A stretch of DNA of 64,000 nucleotides from Melampsora larici-populina 98AG31. Lineage: Eukaryota > Basidiomycota > Pucciniomycetes > Pucciniales > Melampsoraceae. The notes under the pieces were generated by a model. The model saw only the letters and a program-made list of their open reading frames with translations. It did not search any database and was not told where the DNA came from. The number at the start of each line of letters is the position of its first letter. Positions within the stretch are counted from its first letter, which is position 1. Where the stretch lies: NCBI RefSeq assembly GCF_000204055.1, contig NW_006768840.1, positions 161,012 to 225,011 on the forward strand, given 5' to 3'. Below are positions 44,125 through 54,679 of the stretch, one piece after another. Position numbers and translations under genes: made by a program.

Positions 44125-46788
44125 ATGAACTATTACGTACCATCCCCTGAGAGATGCTTTCCATCAGAACCTCTACCTCCAATTTATGGCTACAACCCCG
44201 ATCCTCCCTCTCATGACCACCAAACTGGACCACCACAACATTTTCCCCAATTTGATCACGGGTTTGAACCGTTTGATCACATGTCTGGTCCAATGCCGCA
44301 AACGCCCTTTATTTTCCACGGATCTTCAGATGGAAATTTTGGAGGATTCCCTCAAAGTCATCACATCAGCACTCCCCCTGCATCAGCAATTGCCCACGGA
44401 AATTCTGCCGTCCAAGATCAGCCTCATTACCCCAATCAACCACCGCCTAACCAGCCCGGTAGCATGAATACTCAGCCAACAACTTATACGTCCCCATCAC
44501 CTGTCCTAGTCAAAGGTAAAAGAGGACGCAAGCCAAAGGCCAATAAGACCAATTCAGCAGTGCAGGATACCGCCACGTTAAAATCTCCTAATTGCACGCC
44601 GACCAACTCAAAAGACGATTTTCACCGCCACTGGGCAAGACATAAGAATTTGAATGGCGAATCGGCTAGCGATATCTTAATCCAATGGGTCCTCATCCCC
44701 GGTAATTACAACAGATGGCGCGAAAAGGGTTCCAAGAAGAATGTGATAGCCGAAGATATCTCGCAATTCTTGATTCAAAATGGAATCTTTGGGCGCGATG
44801 GAAATTCAGTGGTTCAACAAGTTTGTCACTATCGTATTGGAAGTAGCGAAACGTGTATACTAATGTAGTTTCAAAATTTAGATGCACTCGTTAGAGGATA
44901 GGTATCGAGAAGCTCTAGAGAGGACCAAGCAAACTGGCGGGGGACTAATTGGAATCTCAGGAGAGAAATCATTCTCCGGTATGTATATCTTGTTGAATTT
45001 GAACCGATACTGTGGCTCACATCTTGTATATATAGACCAAATCGAGGGGATATGCCCATCATTCTACGAACTGGACCAAATCATGGGTGATCGACCATCA
45101 GCCATGCCCTTTGATGAGATAGACCTCGTGGACAACGTAAACGAGAATGATATCCGCGATGCTTTCCAGCTCCATACGGCCAATCAAGACGTCTTAGATG
45201 TGGAACAAAACATCGACAACCCAGATTTTAGTGACCTCTTTGACCCATCTGATACCAATGATGATTCATTCAACCTACCAGCCCCTCTACAACGCGATAA
45301 CCTGATGGCGGCCATCCAAAATGCAGATCAACCAAAAGTCACCCAATCCCAAAAGCATCGCCGCGAGTCTACCGATAGCATCAAAGAAGATTCCTTCGAT
45401 TCACACAGCGACGTTATAGTCAAAAAGCGACGGCCATCAGGCTCTTTTTTAAAATCAATTGGCTTTAGGGCTCAATCGCCAAGCAAGTCTGTACTCAAGA
45501 TCAACACATCTGAAGCACGTGAAAAGGCGGATGAAAATTATGAACAACGCAAACAAGCTATTCAAGCTCATTCCACTACACAAAATGTCATCTTTACCGG
45601 GCGGTAAAGAAAACTACTGACATAGAAAAGTCCTGAGGCAACAGGAAGAGAGCTAAAAATCTGAAAAAATATGCACCTTGTTCCTAGATGTTGTGGCGTC
45701 ATGACGAGTATTTTTTTGTATTTTACACACAGATATTGGTTAATGTACTAACAATAAAGGCTGAGAATCATCAAAAACCCACCTGTAACAATACCTGAAA
45801 TTTGGCCCTTGACTTTGAAGACAGGATTTTGGAATCTTCAAACATCAATAACTTTTGCAGTTCTGAATTAAATCACTCGATTTGAAGTGAATTAAAAAGG
45901 TGAGCCTTTCCTCTACATTTTTCATTGAGACATCACATCTGTAGCTGGTCTAAAAAAGATCCTACAGAGCACTTCATGCAGAACTGTTTGAACATATGTA
46001 GAGTGTTTAAATGACTAGATAGCACCTTACTAACATTATGAAGTGTGAAGGAGAATAGTTCAGCTTTTGAATGAACCAAAAATCGAGTCCTCTCCAGCAG
46101 AATTGCAAAAGTTATTGAAGTTTTTAGACCACAAAATATTGTCTTCATACTCATGACCCAAATTTCACGGTATTGTTACATGTGAGTTTTTGATGATTTT
46201 CAGNNNNNNNNNNNNNNNNNNNNNNNNNNNNNNNNNNNNNNNNNNNNNNNNNNNNNNNNNNNNNNNNNNNNNNNNNNNNNNNNNNNNNNNNNNNNNNNNN
46301 NNNTTTTCTTTCCGCCGGGTAAGATTACATTTGGTGTAGTGTTGCAAGACGGCTATTGGAACACTTAAGATTGGCCAAGAGATGTCTAGTTCAATGAAAA
46401 CTATCTCATCTGCCATCACGAATTTGGCAAACCCCAAACCCCCACCACGTGACAAAATCGCCAAGAAGCGCGAGAAGATGCAGTTGCGCCGTGAGAAGTG
46501 GGAGCTTCAGTTGTTAATTCACAAGCAGAAATCTGAGAATGATTATCGTGATCTTGAGCTAACTACTAAGACTATACGTGAATTGATGGAGACGGGAATG
46601 TCCTCCACAGAAGCTACCAACTTGGCAGAGCGTCTGATTGAAAACCAAAAACAAAGTAAGTCAACCTTTGTCTTGAATCGGATTGAGATCACTGATTGAT
46701 CTGTGACTTTTTTGAACATCGGTCAGAGTCTAGACCCGATTTAGATGCTTTAATGGATTATGACAGCAACGACAGTGATAGTGATTGA
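44125..46788 (+). pseudogene. Myb/SANT-like DNA-binding partner gene, split by a nested MITE
   Basis: Exons 44125-44820, 44882-44978 and 45036-45600 encode a Pro/Gln-rich N-terminus, an AT-hook-like KGKRGRKPK, and a Myb/SANT-like domain (WVLIPGNYNRWREKGSKKN .. FGRDGNSVVQQMHSLEDRY .. CPSFYELDQIMGDRP). The sequence then runs into an inserted 715-bp MITE and stops at 45607. Beyond it, 46382-46655 and 46727-46788 (joined in phase) encode the expected coiled-coil C-terminus (KREKMQLRREKWELQLLI, MSSTEATNLAERL) and an acidic tail. In Harbinger elements the Myb/SANT protein brings the transposase to the element ends and to the nucleus. The join across the insertion could not be brought into phase, so the ancestral exon structure there is open. 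Confidence 0.75.
45601..46315. repeat. nested MITE with long inverted arms, containing the N gap
   Basis: Ends GCGGTAAAGAAAA and TTTTCTTTCCGC are inverted repeats, with CGG directly on both sides (45598-45600 and 46316-46318) as a 3-bp target duplication. Inside, about 105 bp at 45763-45868 is repeated inverted at about 46098-46203 (AATCATCAAAAACCCACCTG against CATGTGAGTTTTTGATGATT). It sits in the Myb/SANT gene of transposon 1. The 100-N gap (46204-46303) falls in the right arm. Confidence 0.78.
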
Positions 46789-47286
46789 GCCGAGGAGCTT
46801 GTCAGCTTGTCATGTACAATCCCCGACTTCTAAGCAAAATCAAAAATTTGCTAACAAGTATTTTCCTTTCAATATAAACGTATTCGATTATCCTTAAACG
46901 ATCGATTCTATGACTACTGAAATATGATGTTATGAAAAATTTTATCCTGTGTGCTTTGATGGTTGTACCTCTCCTTTTTTCTCGTGATAAGGTTGGATTT
47001 GTGGGTCTCAAATACCAGCAAAAACATGATTGTATCATCTCTCAAAAATGAAGTAATGAAATTACCAATGCTACGCTCAAATATAAAACCTTGCATTTAT
47101 AATCAATCATGTTTTGATGTTGAAAACCAAATGATTTCAAAATCGATCGCTTATTTAGCAAATATGAGTAACTCTGTTCGAGTTACTTCACCAGGTAGAT
47201 AGTGACATCGATCCACAACCAAGGATGAAAAAGCAAACAAAATCATTGATTTCTTTTCATTGATATGTAATTACAATTAATAACAA

Positions 47287-48921
47287 CTAATGATACAATT
47301 GTTGGAATTGAGTGAATAGAGCTGCACGAGTGTCATCTGATTCTATGACATCATCATCAATAGCTTTGGATCCGCCATCATCAACTTCATCAAAATCAAA
47401 ACCATCGTGTCCTAAATCTTGAAGGATTTGAGAATCTTGGACATCGATCAGGAAGTTGTGTAGAACTACTGTGGCACTCAAAAAATAGTTAAGTCGCTTT
47501 GCTGATTGAACACCTTTCAGTACCACTCAACACTGTCTCACAAACTGCCACCGAGCCTTCCACAGTAAGATTGTGTGCTCAATCACATATCGAAGTTTGC
47601 TGAGCGCATTGTTGAAGTGGTTTTGGGCTGCTGGAAGGGGTATATGTCGAGGCTTTTTGAAATTTGAAACTAAATTTTTCCTTGAAGGGTAACCTGAATC
47701 GCCCAGCAGATATTCACCTTCGCCGAAGAAATGTTGAGGGCTCCTTGAGAGCTGTTCAGAAAGAGATTCATCAGCCTTAATGGTGTACATGATTGAGTTG
47801 AATACACTTGCCTTTGAATTACGAAAAACTCGTGAGTCATGGGCACTTCCGCACCACCCATGAGTCGCGTAGATGATCCGTTTGCGATGATCACAAACAA
47901 GCATTGAATTCAATGCATACGTTGATTTTCGAGTTCGGTAATCCTCAATGTTTTTCTCAGGACCTGTAGCAAGAGTAACCAGTGTCCCATCTATGACACC
48001 AACACATCCTTTAAAAAAACTATGCCGCCCAAACGCCTTTTTGATTTTGCTGCGTTCTGTCTGGTCGGGCCATTGATAAAAGCGATCCTTCAACAAAAGG
48101 ATTGCTATAACACATCGAGTTGTATAATTATAAATACTACCTTCTACGAGAATTGAGAAGTGAGGTTAGCAATTGCTGTTGGACAAAGGGAATGGAAAGT
48201 AAAATTTACTTACCTGATATACCAAAACCCAGGGCAAGCATCCTAGGACTAGCACCATTTCCAGTCAACCCGAGATACGCCAGAGCGACCAAGAGTTGCC
48301 ACTCAGGTGGGGCCTGTGGCGAGCTGGGAGATCTGTTCTGAAAGATGTGATGCCCGCCAATCATGTGAAGTAACTTCACAAAAGTTTCCTTTTGCATCCT
48401 TGCCTAAGAAATCAACATATGACTTTGATCACATCAATCATCAAGACCCGAGTTTGAGATACCGAAGAAATACTAACCAGGTGCCTAAACACGGAGCTTC
48501 GCTCATTGAAGAGGAGGGCAAAGCGTCCATCGGGTGGTCCTCGTGCAGGTGGCCCTCGTGGTACTAGATAGCGTTGGGTTTGAGCCGCGTGTAGCTGACC
48601 GAGTAAGTCTTCAACTTCTTCTTGATGCCAGAGTTGAAAAAGAAATACGAGCTGGTTGTCTGAATCATTAAATGTGTTTTCTAGCCATTGCATTGCTAAG
48701 CTGAAAACAGTCATTATGATGCAGGAGACTGTGAGAACACGAGATGATTTGATATGTAAGCAGACAGCCAGTTGTGCAATCGAAGACCCCGCCATCGCAT
48801 GAGAAAATGTTGATAGGCTGGACCGGAGGGGGAATGTAATCGTTGGATCATTATCGTCAAGAGCATCCAGGGCGGTGCGAATTTCTGATACAACGGTTTG
48901 GCGACGAGTGATTCGAGGCAT
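47287..48921 (-). pseudogene. Harbinger DDE transposase of transposon 1, one in-frame TGA
   Basis: Exons 48921-48478, 48403-48214 and 48140-47287 join in phase (about 495 codons). The DDE_4-type nuclease has Asp in GVIDGT (residue 261), Asp in HGWCGSAHDSRVF (312) and Glu in RYVIEH (398). Also present are GEYLLGDSGY and the terminal SATVVLHNFLID. The N-terminal half carries the helical LALGFGISGSIYNYTTRC region, HTH-like. Reading is interrupted once, by TGA at 47527-47529 in the conserved part after RWQFVRQC, after which the same frame continues to the end. All three catalytic residues lie before the stop. A CGA to TGA change is the simplest cause. It converges with the partner gene at 46788. 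Confidence 0.83.
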
Positions 48922-48959
48922 ATCACATCGAGGAGAGGTGGTTGCTGGCGCGTTTCCCG

Positions 48960-49166
48960 GTGTAGGTGTTGATTTATTAAGGATGGGGGCATCAGCCCTT
49001 TTTTGTTTCTTCACAAATGGTGAAGCCCAAGGGAGGCCACCCTCCAAATACATACAAAGTTGAAACTGTAAATACACAGTTGAAACTGTATCACATGTAT
49101 TTAATTACACGGTTCAAAATTTTTATTTTGAAAACTTCAACTTTTCCTAGTTTGACACCACCTATT
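48960..49166 (-). repeat. right terminal inverted repeat of transposon 1
   Basis: Inverted counterpart of 43809-44015, ending CTAGTTTGACACCACCTATT and followed by GAT. Confidence 0.88.
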
Positions 49167-49169
49167 GAT

Positions 49170-49588
49170 TTACAAATTCAATGGTCATGAGCTCAATCAT
49201 TGAAGAAGTTTGATCAAAAAACCAAAATCACTCAACATCTTCAATCTCTCAAAAAGGAGATTTACAGAACCGGCTGAGCTAAGACTTGTCAAATCTTATT
49301 GTTAGTGACTTGAAATGAGTCTTCTTTGTCAAAACACTCAGATATCTATGGCAAAAACGCTCCGCGCCACATTTGGGGTCAGTCAAGCAGCTTCAAACCC
49401 CCGTAAGTGGAGAGAGTTTAAGCAGCGAGTGTTGGGTGGAAATGATGAAACACAACTGTGAAGGATGGTGTACAATTAACGTGACACAGTCAACTCTCGA
49501 TGTAAGCAAGCTCAACGTAGACATATCTCGCTATATGCATAGGTTTTTGCGGTATTTTTTTTGGTATACATGGGCCCAATAGGCATAT
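49170..49588. other. spacer between the two Harbinger elements
   Basis: About 420 bp of sequence belonging to neither element; no gene supported. Confidence 0.5.
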
Positions 49589-49812
49589 TAAGGGGTGTCA
49601 AGTCAAAATAAATACGACAGATTTTTTTTAACACGGAAATCTTTTTAAGTTTTTGTTGTAAAAAAACATTTCCGCTGTAGTAAAAATAGGTTGTAAAAGT
49701 GCAGTAAAATTTATGTACTTCTTGCCGCTGTAGGCTACCCGAGAAGTAAAATGAGAACTCTGCGGGTTTTGTACAGTCGGTCAACCCAAGCACCCGCTTA
49801 AACAAACTCACC

Positions 49813-51180
49813 ATGGTTCGAATCTCCGAACGTCAGAGAACAATCAATGTAATGGAGCAATGGTATCAATCAGCCTGCAAAGAAGCTCATGAGTTCAGAA
49901 TGCAAGAGGTGATATTTGGGCAACGAATGATCCCTTCAATGGGTGGTTTAATTTATCCGGATGACGAAGTCTCAGCTTTGATATTCGATTTTGTCTTCAA
50001 TGCAGAAGATGAGCTTGAAGACCTTTTAGAGCTGGTCACCAAGATGAGATATCACGAACCTCAATGGAAGATGCCATTTGAGGATGACTTTAATATCAAT
50101 GATGTCCTACGCGATCGCCCATTTGAGTTTAAACAAGCCATGCAAACCACGAGAGCTGGCTATGATGCAATCTTGGATCTGATCATTGGTCACCCGATCT
50201 TTCTCTCAACATCTAACAATCCACAACCGCCTGTTGCCAAGCAGCTTGCTCTTACCTTGGAGCGATTGGGCAGTGCAGGAAATGGCGCTTCATTAGGCCG
50301 TTTAGCCCGAACTTATAAGCTCTCATCTGGAGCGGTAGTTAATTGCTCACGCCGGTGCATTCAGGCCATCAACAAGTACGCTGCCGATTATCTCAAATGG
50401 CCTGATTGTGACCGGCAAAAGGAAATCTCTCAGGTAATGGCCTTGGAAGGCTTTCCTGGTTGTGTAGGATTCATAGACGGAACTACTTTCCTGCTCTATC
50501 AAAGACCTGGGATAGATGGCAAGACTTGGTTTGACCACAAGAAACGCTACTCTATCAATGCTCAAGTTATCTGTGACTGTGATCGAAGGATCACAGCGCT
50601 GTATACCGGTTGGCCTGGATCTTGCCACAACAACAAGTGCTATTCTTTGATGAATCTTGCTACCAATCCTGGGCAGCATTTTTCTGAAGGTTAGTCAAAT
50701 CAATCACTTTTGATTTCGAATACTCAGCTGACCTCTGGTTCAGATGAATATTTGCTTGCTGACTCGGCATATCGAGTCAGCAACACACTTGTAGCAACCT
50801 ACAAAGGCGCCGCTGCACTTCAAGAATGAAACTGCAAGTTCAATACTTATGTAGCACAAGCTCGAGTTCGTAACGAGCATGCAATTGGTATTTTAAAATC
50901 GCGTTTTGGATCATTGCGAGAACTTCGATTGGGATTAGATGATGAAAAAGATATGGATCCAATCATTGATTGGATCCGATGTTGTATTCTATTACACAAT
51001 ATGCTCGCTCAACTGGGAGATGCATGGGAAGATGAATATGACGAAGAGGATGAGGAACCTGTGGGATTACCAAATTTACATCTTGATGTGAATGCAGGCA
51101 TTGGACAGGACGATTTGGGGTACCTTCGACGAGAGGCAGTACGTGATTATGCAGTTGCTTTCAACAACATTGATACTTGA
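49813..51180 (+). pseudogene. Harbinger DDE transposase of transposon 2, lost second Asp and internal TGA
   Basis: Exons 49813-50689 and 50744-51180 join in phase (G|AT). Family signatures: AKQLALTLERLGSAGNGASL, CVGFIDGTTFLLYQRP (first catalytic Asp, residue 222), YTGWPGSCHNNKCY, DEYLLADSAYRVS, ARVRNEHAIGILKSRFG (catalytic Glu, 337) and CCILLHNMLAQLGD. In GSCHNN the residue that is normally the second catalytic Asp (GSxHD) is Asn 273. A TGA at 50827-50829 (codon 321) interrupts the frame between QE and NCKFN. Both changes are transitions and would inactivate it. Length and domain order are otherwise complete. Other copies could still move this one in trans. Confidence 0.85.
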
Positions 51181-51419
51181 TCTGTATTACTTCAATACAA
51201 TTGCTAAAACGAGAACGAGACAATCTGATACAAATTTGAAGGACCAGGAGTTTTTAAAAATATGTGCTTTTTAGTAAAAGAATCCTGAAGAGTAAAGGAA
51301 AAAAAGTTGTTTTTTTGAAAAGATACTGTACATTTTTATTTAATAAGAGTAAAGAAAATAAAATTTGTTAAATACAAACATTTTGGCTGAGTGAGGTTCC
51401 TTTTTGTAATAAATGTTTT

Positions 51420-53437
51420 TTAAGCTGTTTCAGAAGGTGGAAAAAGAAAATCGATGTACTCCTTGATTTCTTCCATAGGCATTTTTTCCTTGCAACAACG
51501 CTCAATTGCCTCTCGCCGTGCTTTCTTATCTTCGTGATCACGAGTTGCCTGAGAAATTTTGAAAAGTTGAGCTGCCTCAGACGCACTCTTTGCATCTTTG
51601 CGTACCTGCTGAGTTTCCCACTTCTCTTTTTCAAATGCTAATGCGTCTGCTGCTGAAGTACTTGCAATATGAGCTCGTTTGTCCTGCTTGATACTTGCAA
51701 GGTCAATTTGTTCCTTGAAGAAATTCAATCGCTTGGAATTGCTTTGCTTGAGTGCACTGTCGACGGTTCGTTTCTTTTTAACTTCATTTGCATTCAGAGT
51801 TGGTAGAGGCTTCGCAGGTTGCTTAGCCAAATTCAAAGTTGCTTGTCGAGCTTTTTTGGTTTGGTTTTTTGGTTGAGGATTATTTTCTTGTAATTGATCA
51901 TCTTGAACTTCATTCTCTTCTGATTGATTCTCATTAAATTGATTATCTTTTAATTGATCATCTTGCTCTTCTAATTGATTTTCTTCTAATTGATTCTCAT
52001 TAAATTGATTCTCATTAAATTGATTCTCATTAAATTGATTTTCTTCTAATTGATTCTCATTAAATTGATTCTCATTAAATCAATTTTCTTGAAATTGATT
52101 TTCTTGAAATTGATTATCTTCTAATTGATTTTCTTGAAATCAATTTTCTTCAAATTGTTCATTAAATTGATCCAGTTGATCTTGCACTCGATTCAAGCCA
52201 GCTTGATTGTAACCAAAATCAAATGTGGTTTCATCTAGGTTTGAACAAAAGGAAAAGAGATTGAGATTGTTAGATATAACAAAAGTCAACTGAGGGAGAG
52301 CTAAAATGAATTACCGGTGATTGAAATGTTAGAGTTGTTGAATTGAGACTCGAAATCACCTGGGTTGAACTGAGGATTGAGATGATGTGATTCGTGATCG
52401 GTTCCAATTAGATTGAGTCGGTCTGAATCAAAGGAATTCATTGTGACATCTTCTTGAAGTCCAGTCGAGGTGAGATTGTTTTGGTTTGAATTAATAAGAC
52501 TTCCAAATGAAATATCTTCATTGAGTATAGGGGAGTAAAAATTATCTCGGTTTAATTCATTAAAGGCTTCTTCTCGATGTAAAGGCAATTGATGTTGAGG
52601 AGTTGATCGAAATGCTTGATTATTGGGTGATCGAGATTTGGGTGGAGGTGCTGATGTGCTGTCATAACTAGATATGGCCGTAACATTTGGTTTGCTACCA
52701 TAGATAACATCAAGTTCTTTGTACATCGGGCATTGGGCCTCTTGCTTCTGTTCGACTGTTATGAACCCGTCAGCGATGTCTTGATTGGTCAATCCTTTAC
52801 CAGTTTCCTTCCAGTACTTATTTGTTTCAATATATTTGCTTTTGATACGACCATACCTCTTGGCCAATTTGCTCCCATCAATACTCAACCTGGCTGAACT
52901 AGATGTGGTGGTGAGTCAAAGTCAATCATTATGCCTGATGTTAATCGTTGCAGCCAGTGTGTTCCATTTGGCACCACGGCTAAGACCACCAACCTGTGTC
53001 TTAGGGCCAGAACCCATCAACTTGGCATGATTAGCCGGCACACTCATATGATCGATGAGAAAAGTGAGGTCGGTATCATCCAATTGGGGGTTTTTAGCTT
53101 TGTCTTGCTTTTGAGCTCGAAATTTGGAGTAGTTCATTCGGTTTTGGGATGGTACAGAAGTTGCTGGAGCTTGTGGAGGAAGTACAGAAGTTGCTGGAGC
53201 TCGTGGTGGAAGTACAGAAGTTGCTATCACAGGAACATTCTGAGTTGAAACCAGTACGTTCTTGGCTTTTTGAGCTTTAGACCTGCGAGTGAGTGCAGTC
53301 GTTATTCTGGTGGTATCAGGCGGGAGATTCAATTCTTCGAGCATTTTGGTGTTATCTTCCTTGACCTCGGCGTTACTGCGATGATTCCGAGTGATAGTTG
53401 GCTTGGATGATGAAGGTTTCATCTTGACTGATGGCAT
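51420..53437 (-). pseudogene. Myb/SANT-like partner gene of transposon 2 with two in-frame TGAs
   Basis: Exons 53437-52935, 52889-52315 and 52234-51420 keep phase (631 codons). The first intron would be a GC..AG intron (45 bases). The N-terminus is basic with repeated VLPPRAPATS units. The DNA-binding-like region is RGAKWNTLAATI .. LSIDGSKLAKRYGRIKSKYI .. YWKETGKGL, followed by CPMYKELDVIYGSKP. Exon 3 holds a repeat coding for NQFNENQ/NQLEENQ units, in which two units carry TGA instead of CAA (at 52081-52083 and 52141-52143). It ends with a Lys/Glu-rich coiled-coil tail (FEKEKWETQQVRKDAKSA). Role as for the partner gene of transposon 1. The GC donor is a guess. Confidence 0.74.
51900..52165. 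repeat. 12-bp tandem repeat (minisatellite) in the partner gene
   Basis: Roughly 20 units of TTGATTYTCWTYTAA/TTGATTCTCATTAAA type with a 12-base period on the plus strand, coding for NENQ/EENQ units on the minus strand. Confidence 0.75.
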
Positions 53438-54006
53438 AGAATCATAGGTAAGTAGTCAATAACAGTGGATAAAAAGATATAAACTCACCTCGATGTTGAT
53501 TTCAAAATTGATATGTTTGGGAGTTGAGTGATAATGGATGATGTTCCAATACACTAAGAGCGAAATCAAACAAGCTTCCACAAGAACCACGATGAACGAA
53601 TCGAACCAAACGATCAAAAACCTCCCAGTAGAACGCGAGACCCCGAATTGTAGAACGGAGTCAAACAAACAGGGTCAAGCAAAGCAACTGGGATGTTAAT
53701 GATCGCAATGGTTAAAACGTAAAAGGAGGTAGACAGTGTAGGTATTGATCAATCAAATAGATTGAGTTGGTTGTGATTGAGAAAAGGGGCTTGAGTGGTT
53801 TACGGGTCTGATTTATCACCAGATTTAGAGGGTTAAAACCTCTGGGTTATGTTTGGGTTTTCCGCTGTAGTCATAAGTATGTGTTTTACGAAAACAGGAC
53901 ACCTTTATGTTCATCCCGTTTTTGTAAAATTTACTTAAGTTTATCCTCCGACGGCAATCTTTTTTACGGTTTTTTGTTTTAAATAAATTGACTTGACACC
54001 CCCTAA

Positions 54007-54370
54007 TCGGCCCCAATCAAATGATCAAGAAAAACCTTTGTGCATCTATCCCATGAGGTACAAAGGAATTTAATCCATCTTGATAGGCAAAGTGACTTTA
54101 TCAAACGACTGGTAAACCATTGGGGATTTTTCAGTTTCATTTAAACTTACTTATACCGAGCCTGGGTAAGAGAACGGGAAGGTCAAAATATCTTAATGTT
54201 TTGACGTGAAACTGGCTTTGAGATTTTTGAAATTTGGAATTTTATGATTTGATCAGTAGAAGGATGATTCAAGATTGAAGATTGAAGGAATGACAAACCA
54301 AGCTTACAACTTCAGGTGGTTTAAAATTTCTAGTTGGATGAGAATAGGTTCATGAAGTAAACAAGCAACA
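54007..54370. other. intergenic right of transposon 2
   Basis: No gene supported. Confidence 0.4.
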
Positions 54371-54679
54371 CTGAGACAGCTAATCTACCCGTAGCTGATA
54401 GCGCAAGATAGCGTAGCTAGAAGCATGCCGCAAAGCTACAGCTAGCAGGAATCAGCATGAATGAATCCCAGCTACCCTACGAAGAGTCCCAGGAAATCTC
54501 CAGCTAACCAAATTTTGGCCCTGTAGCGTAGTGTAGAGGCACAAAACTCAGCTACAATAGCTCGTAGCGTAGCGTAACTTGACAAGTTACACTATCATAA
54601 AGGTCAGATCTGTGTTAACTGCATACAGTTACGCTACATACAAAATGCATGGTAGTGTGTTGTAGCGTAGCTGTCTCAG
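54371..54679. repeat. 309-bp MITE rich in GTAGCG words
   Basis: Ends CTGAGACAGCTA and TAGCTGTCTCAG are perfect 12-bp inverted repeats. The interior has many GTAGC / GCTAC words in both orientations (for example CGTAGCGTAGCGTAAC near 54572), giving extensive self-complementarity. No coding capacity; target duplication not clear. Confidence 0.72.

Larger units (their letters stand above)
43809..49166. mobile_element. PIF/Harbinger-like DNA transposon 1 (long TIRs)
   Basis: 5,358 bp bounded by 207-bp terminal inverted repeats (43809-44015 and 48960-49166, nearly identical) and flanked by GAT on both sides (43806-43808, 49167-49169). Inside are a plus-strand Myb/SANT-like partner gene and a minus-strand DDE transposase, the two-gene plan of Harbinger elements. 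The usual Harbinger target duplication is TWA, so GAT is unusual, or the boundary is a few bases off. Contains a nested MITE and a 100-N gap. Both genes are damaged. Confidence 0.85.
49592..54003. mobile_element. PIF/Harbinger-like DNA transposon 2
   Basis: 4,412 bp with short inverted ends (GGGGTGTCAAGTCAA on the left; on the right the complement GGGGGTGTCAAGTCAA) and the canonical TAA target duplication on both sides (49589-49591, 54004-54006). It carries a plus-strand DDE transposase and a minus-strand Myb/SANT-like partner in convergent arrangement, the same plan as transposon 1, but with different proteins, ends and size. A CCGCTGTAG word is found inside both ends. Both genes are damaged. 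Confidence 0.87.

Noticed and set aside
46165..46464. Minus-strand frame crossing the N gap
   Set aside because: Most of it is unknown bases and the rest is antisense to the partner gene.
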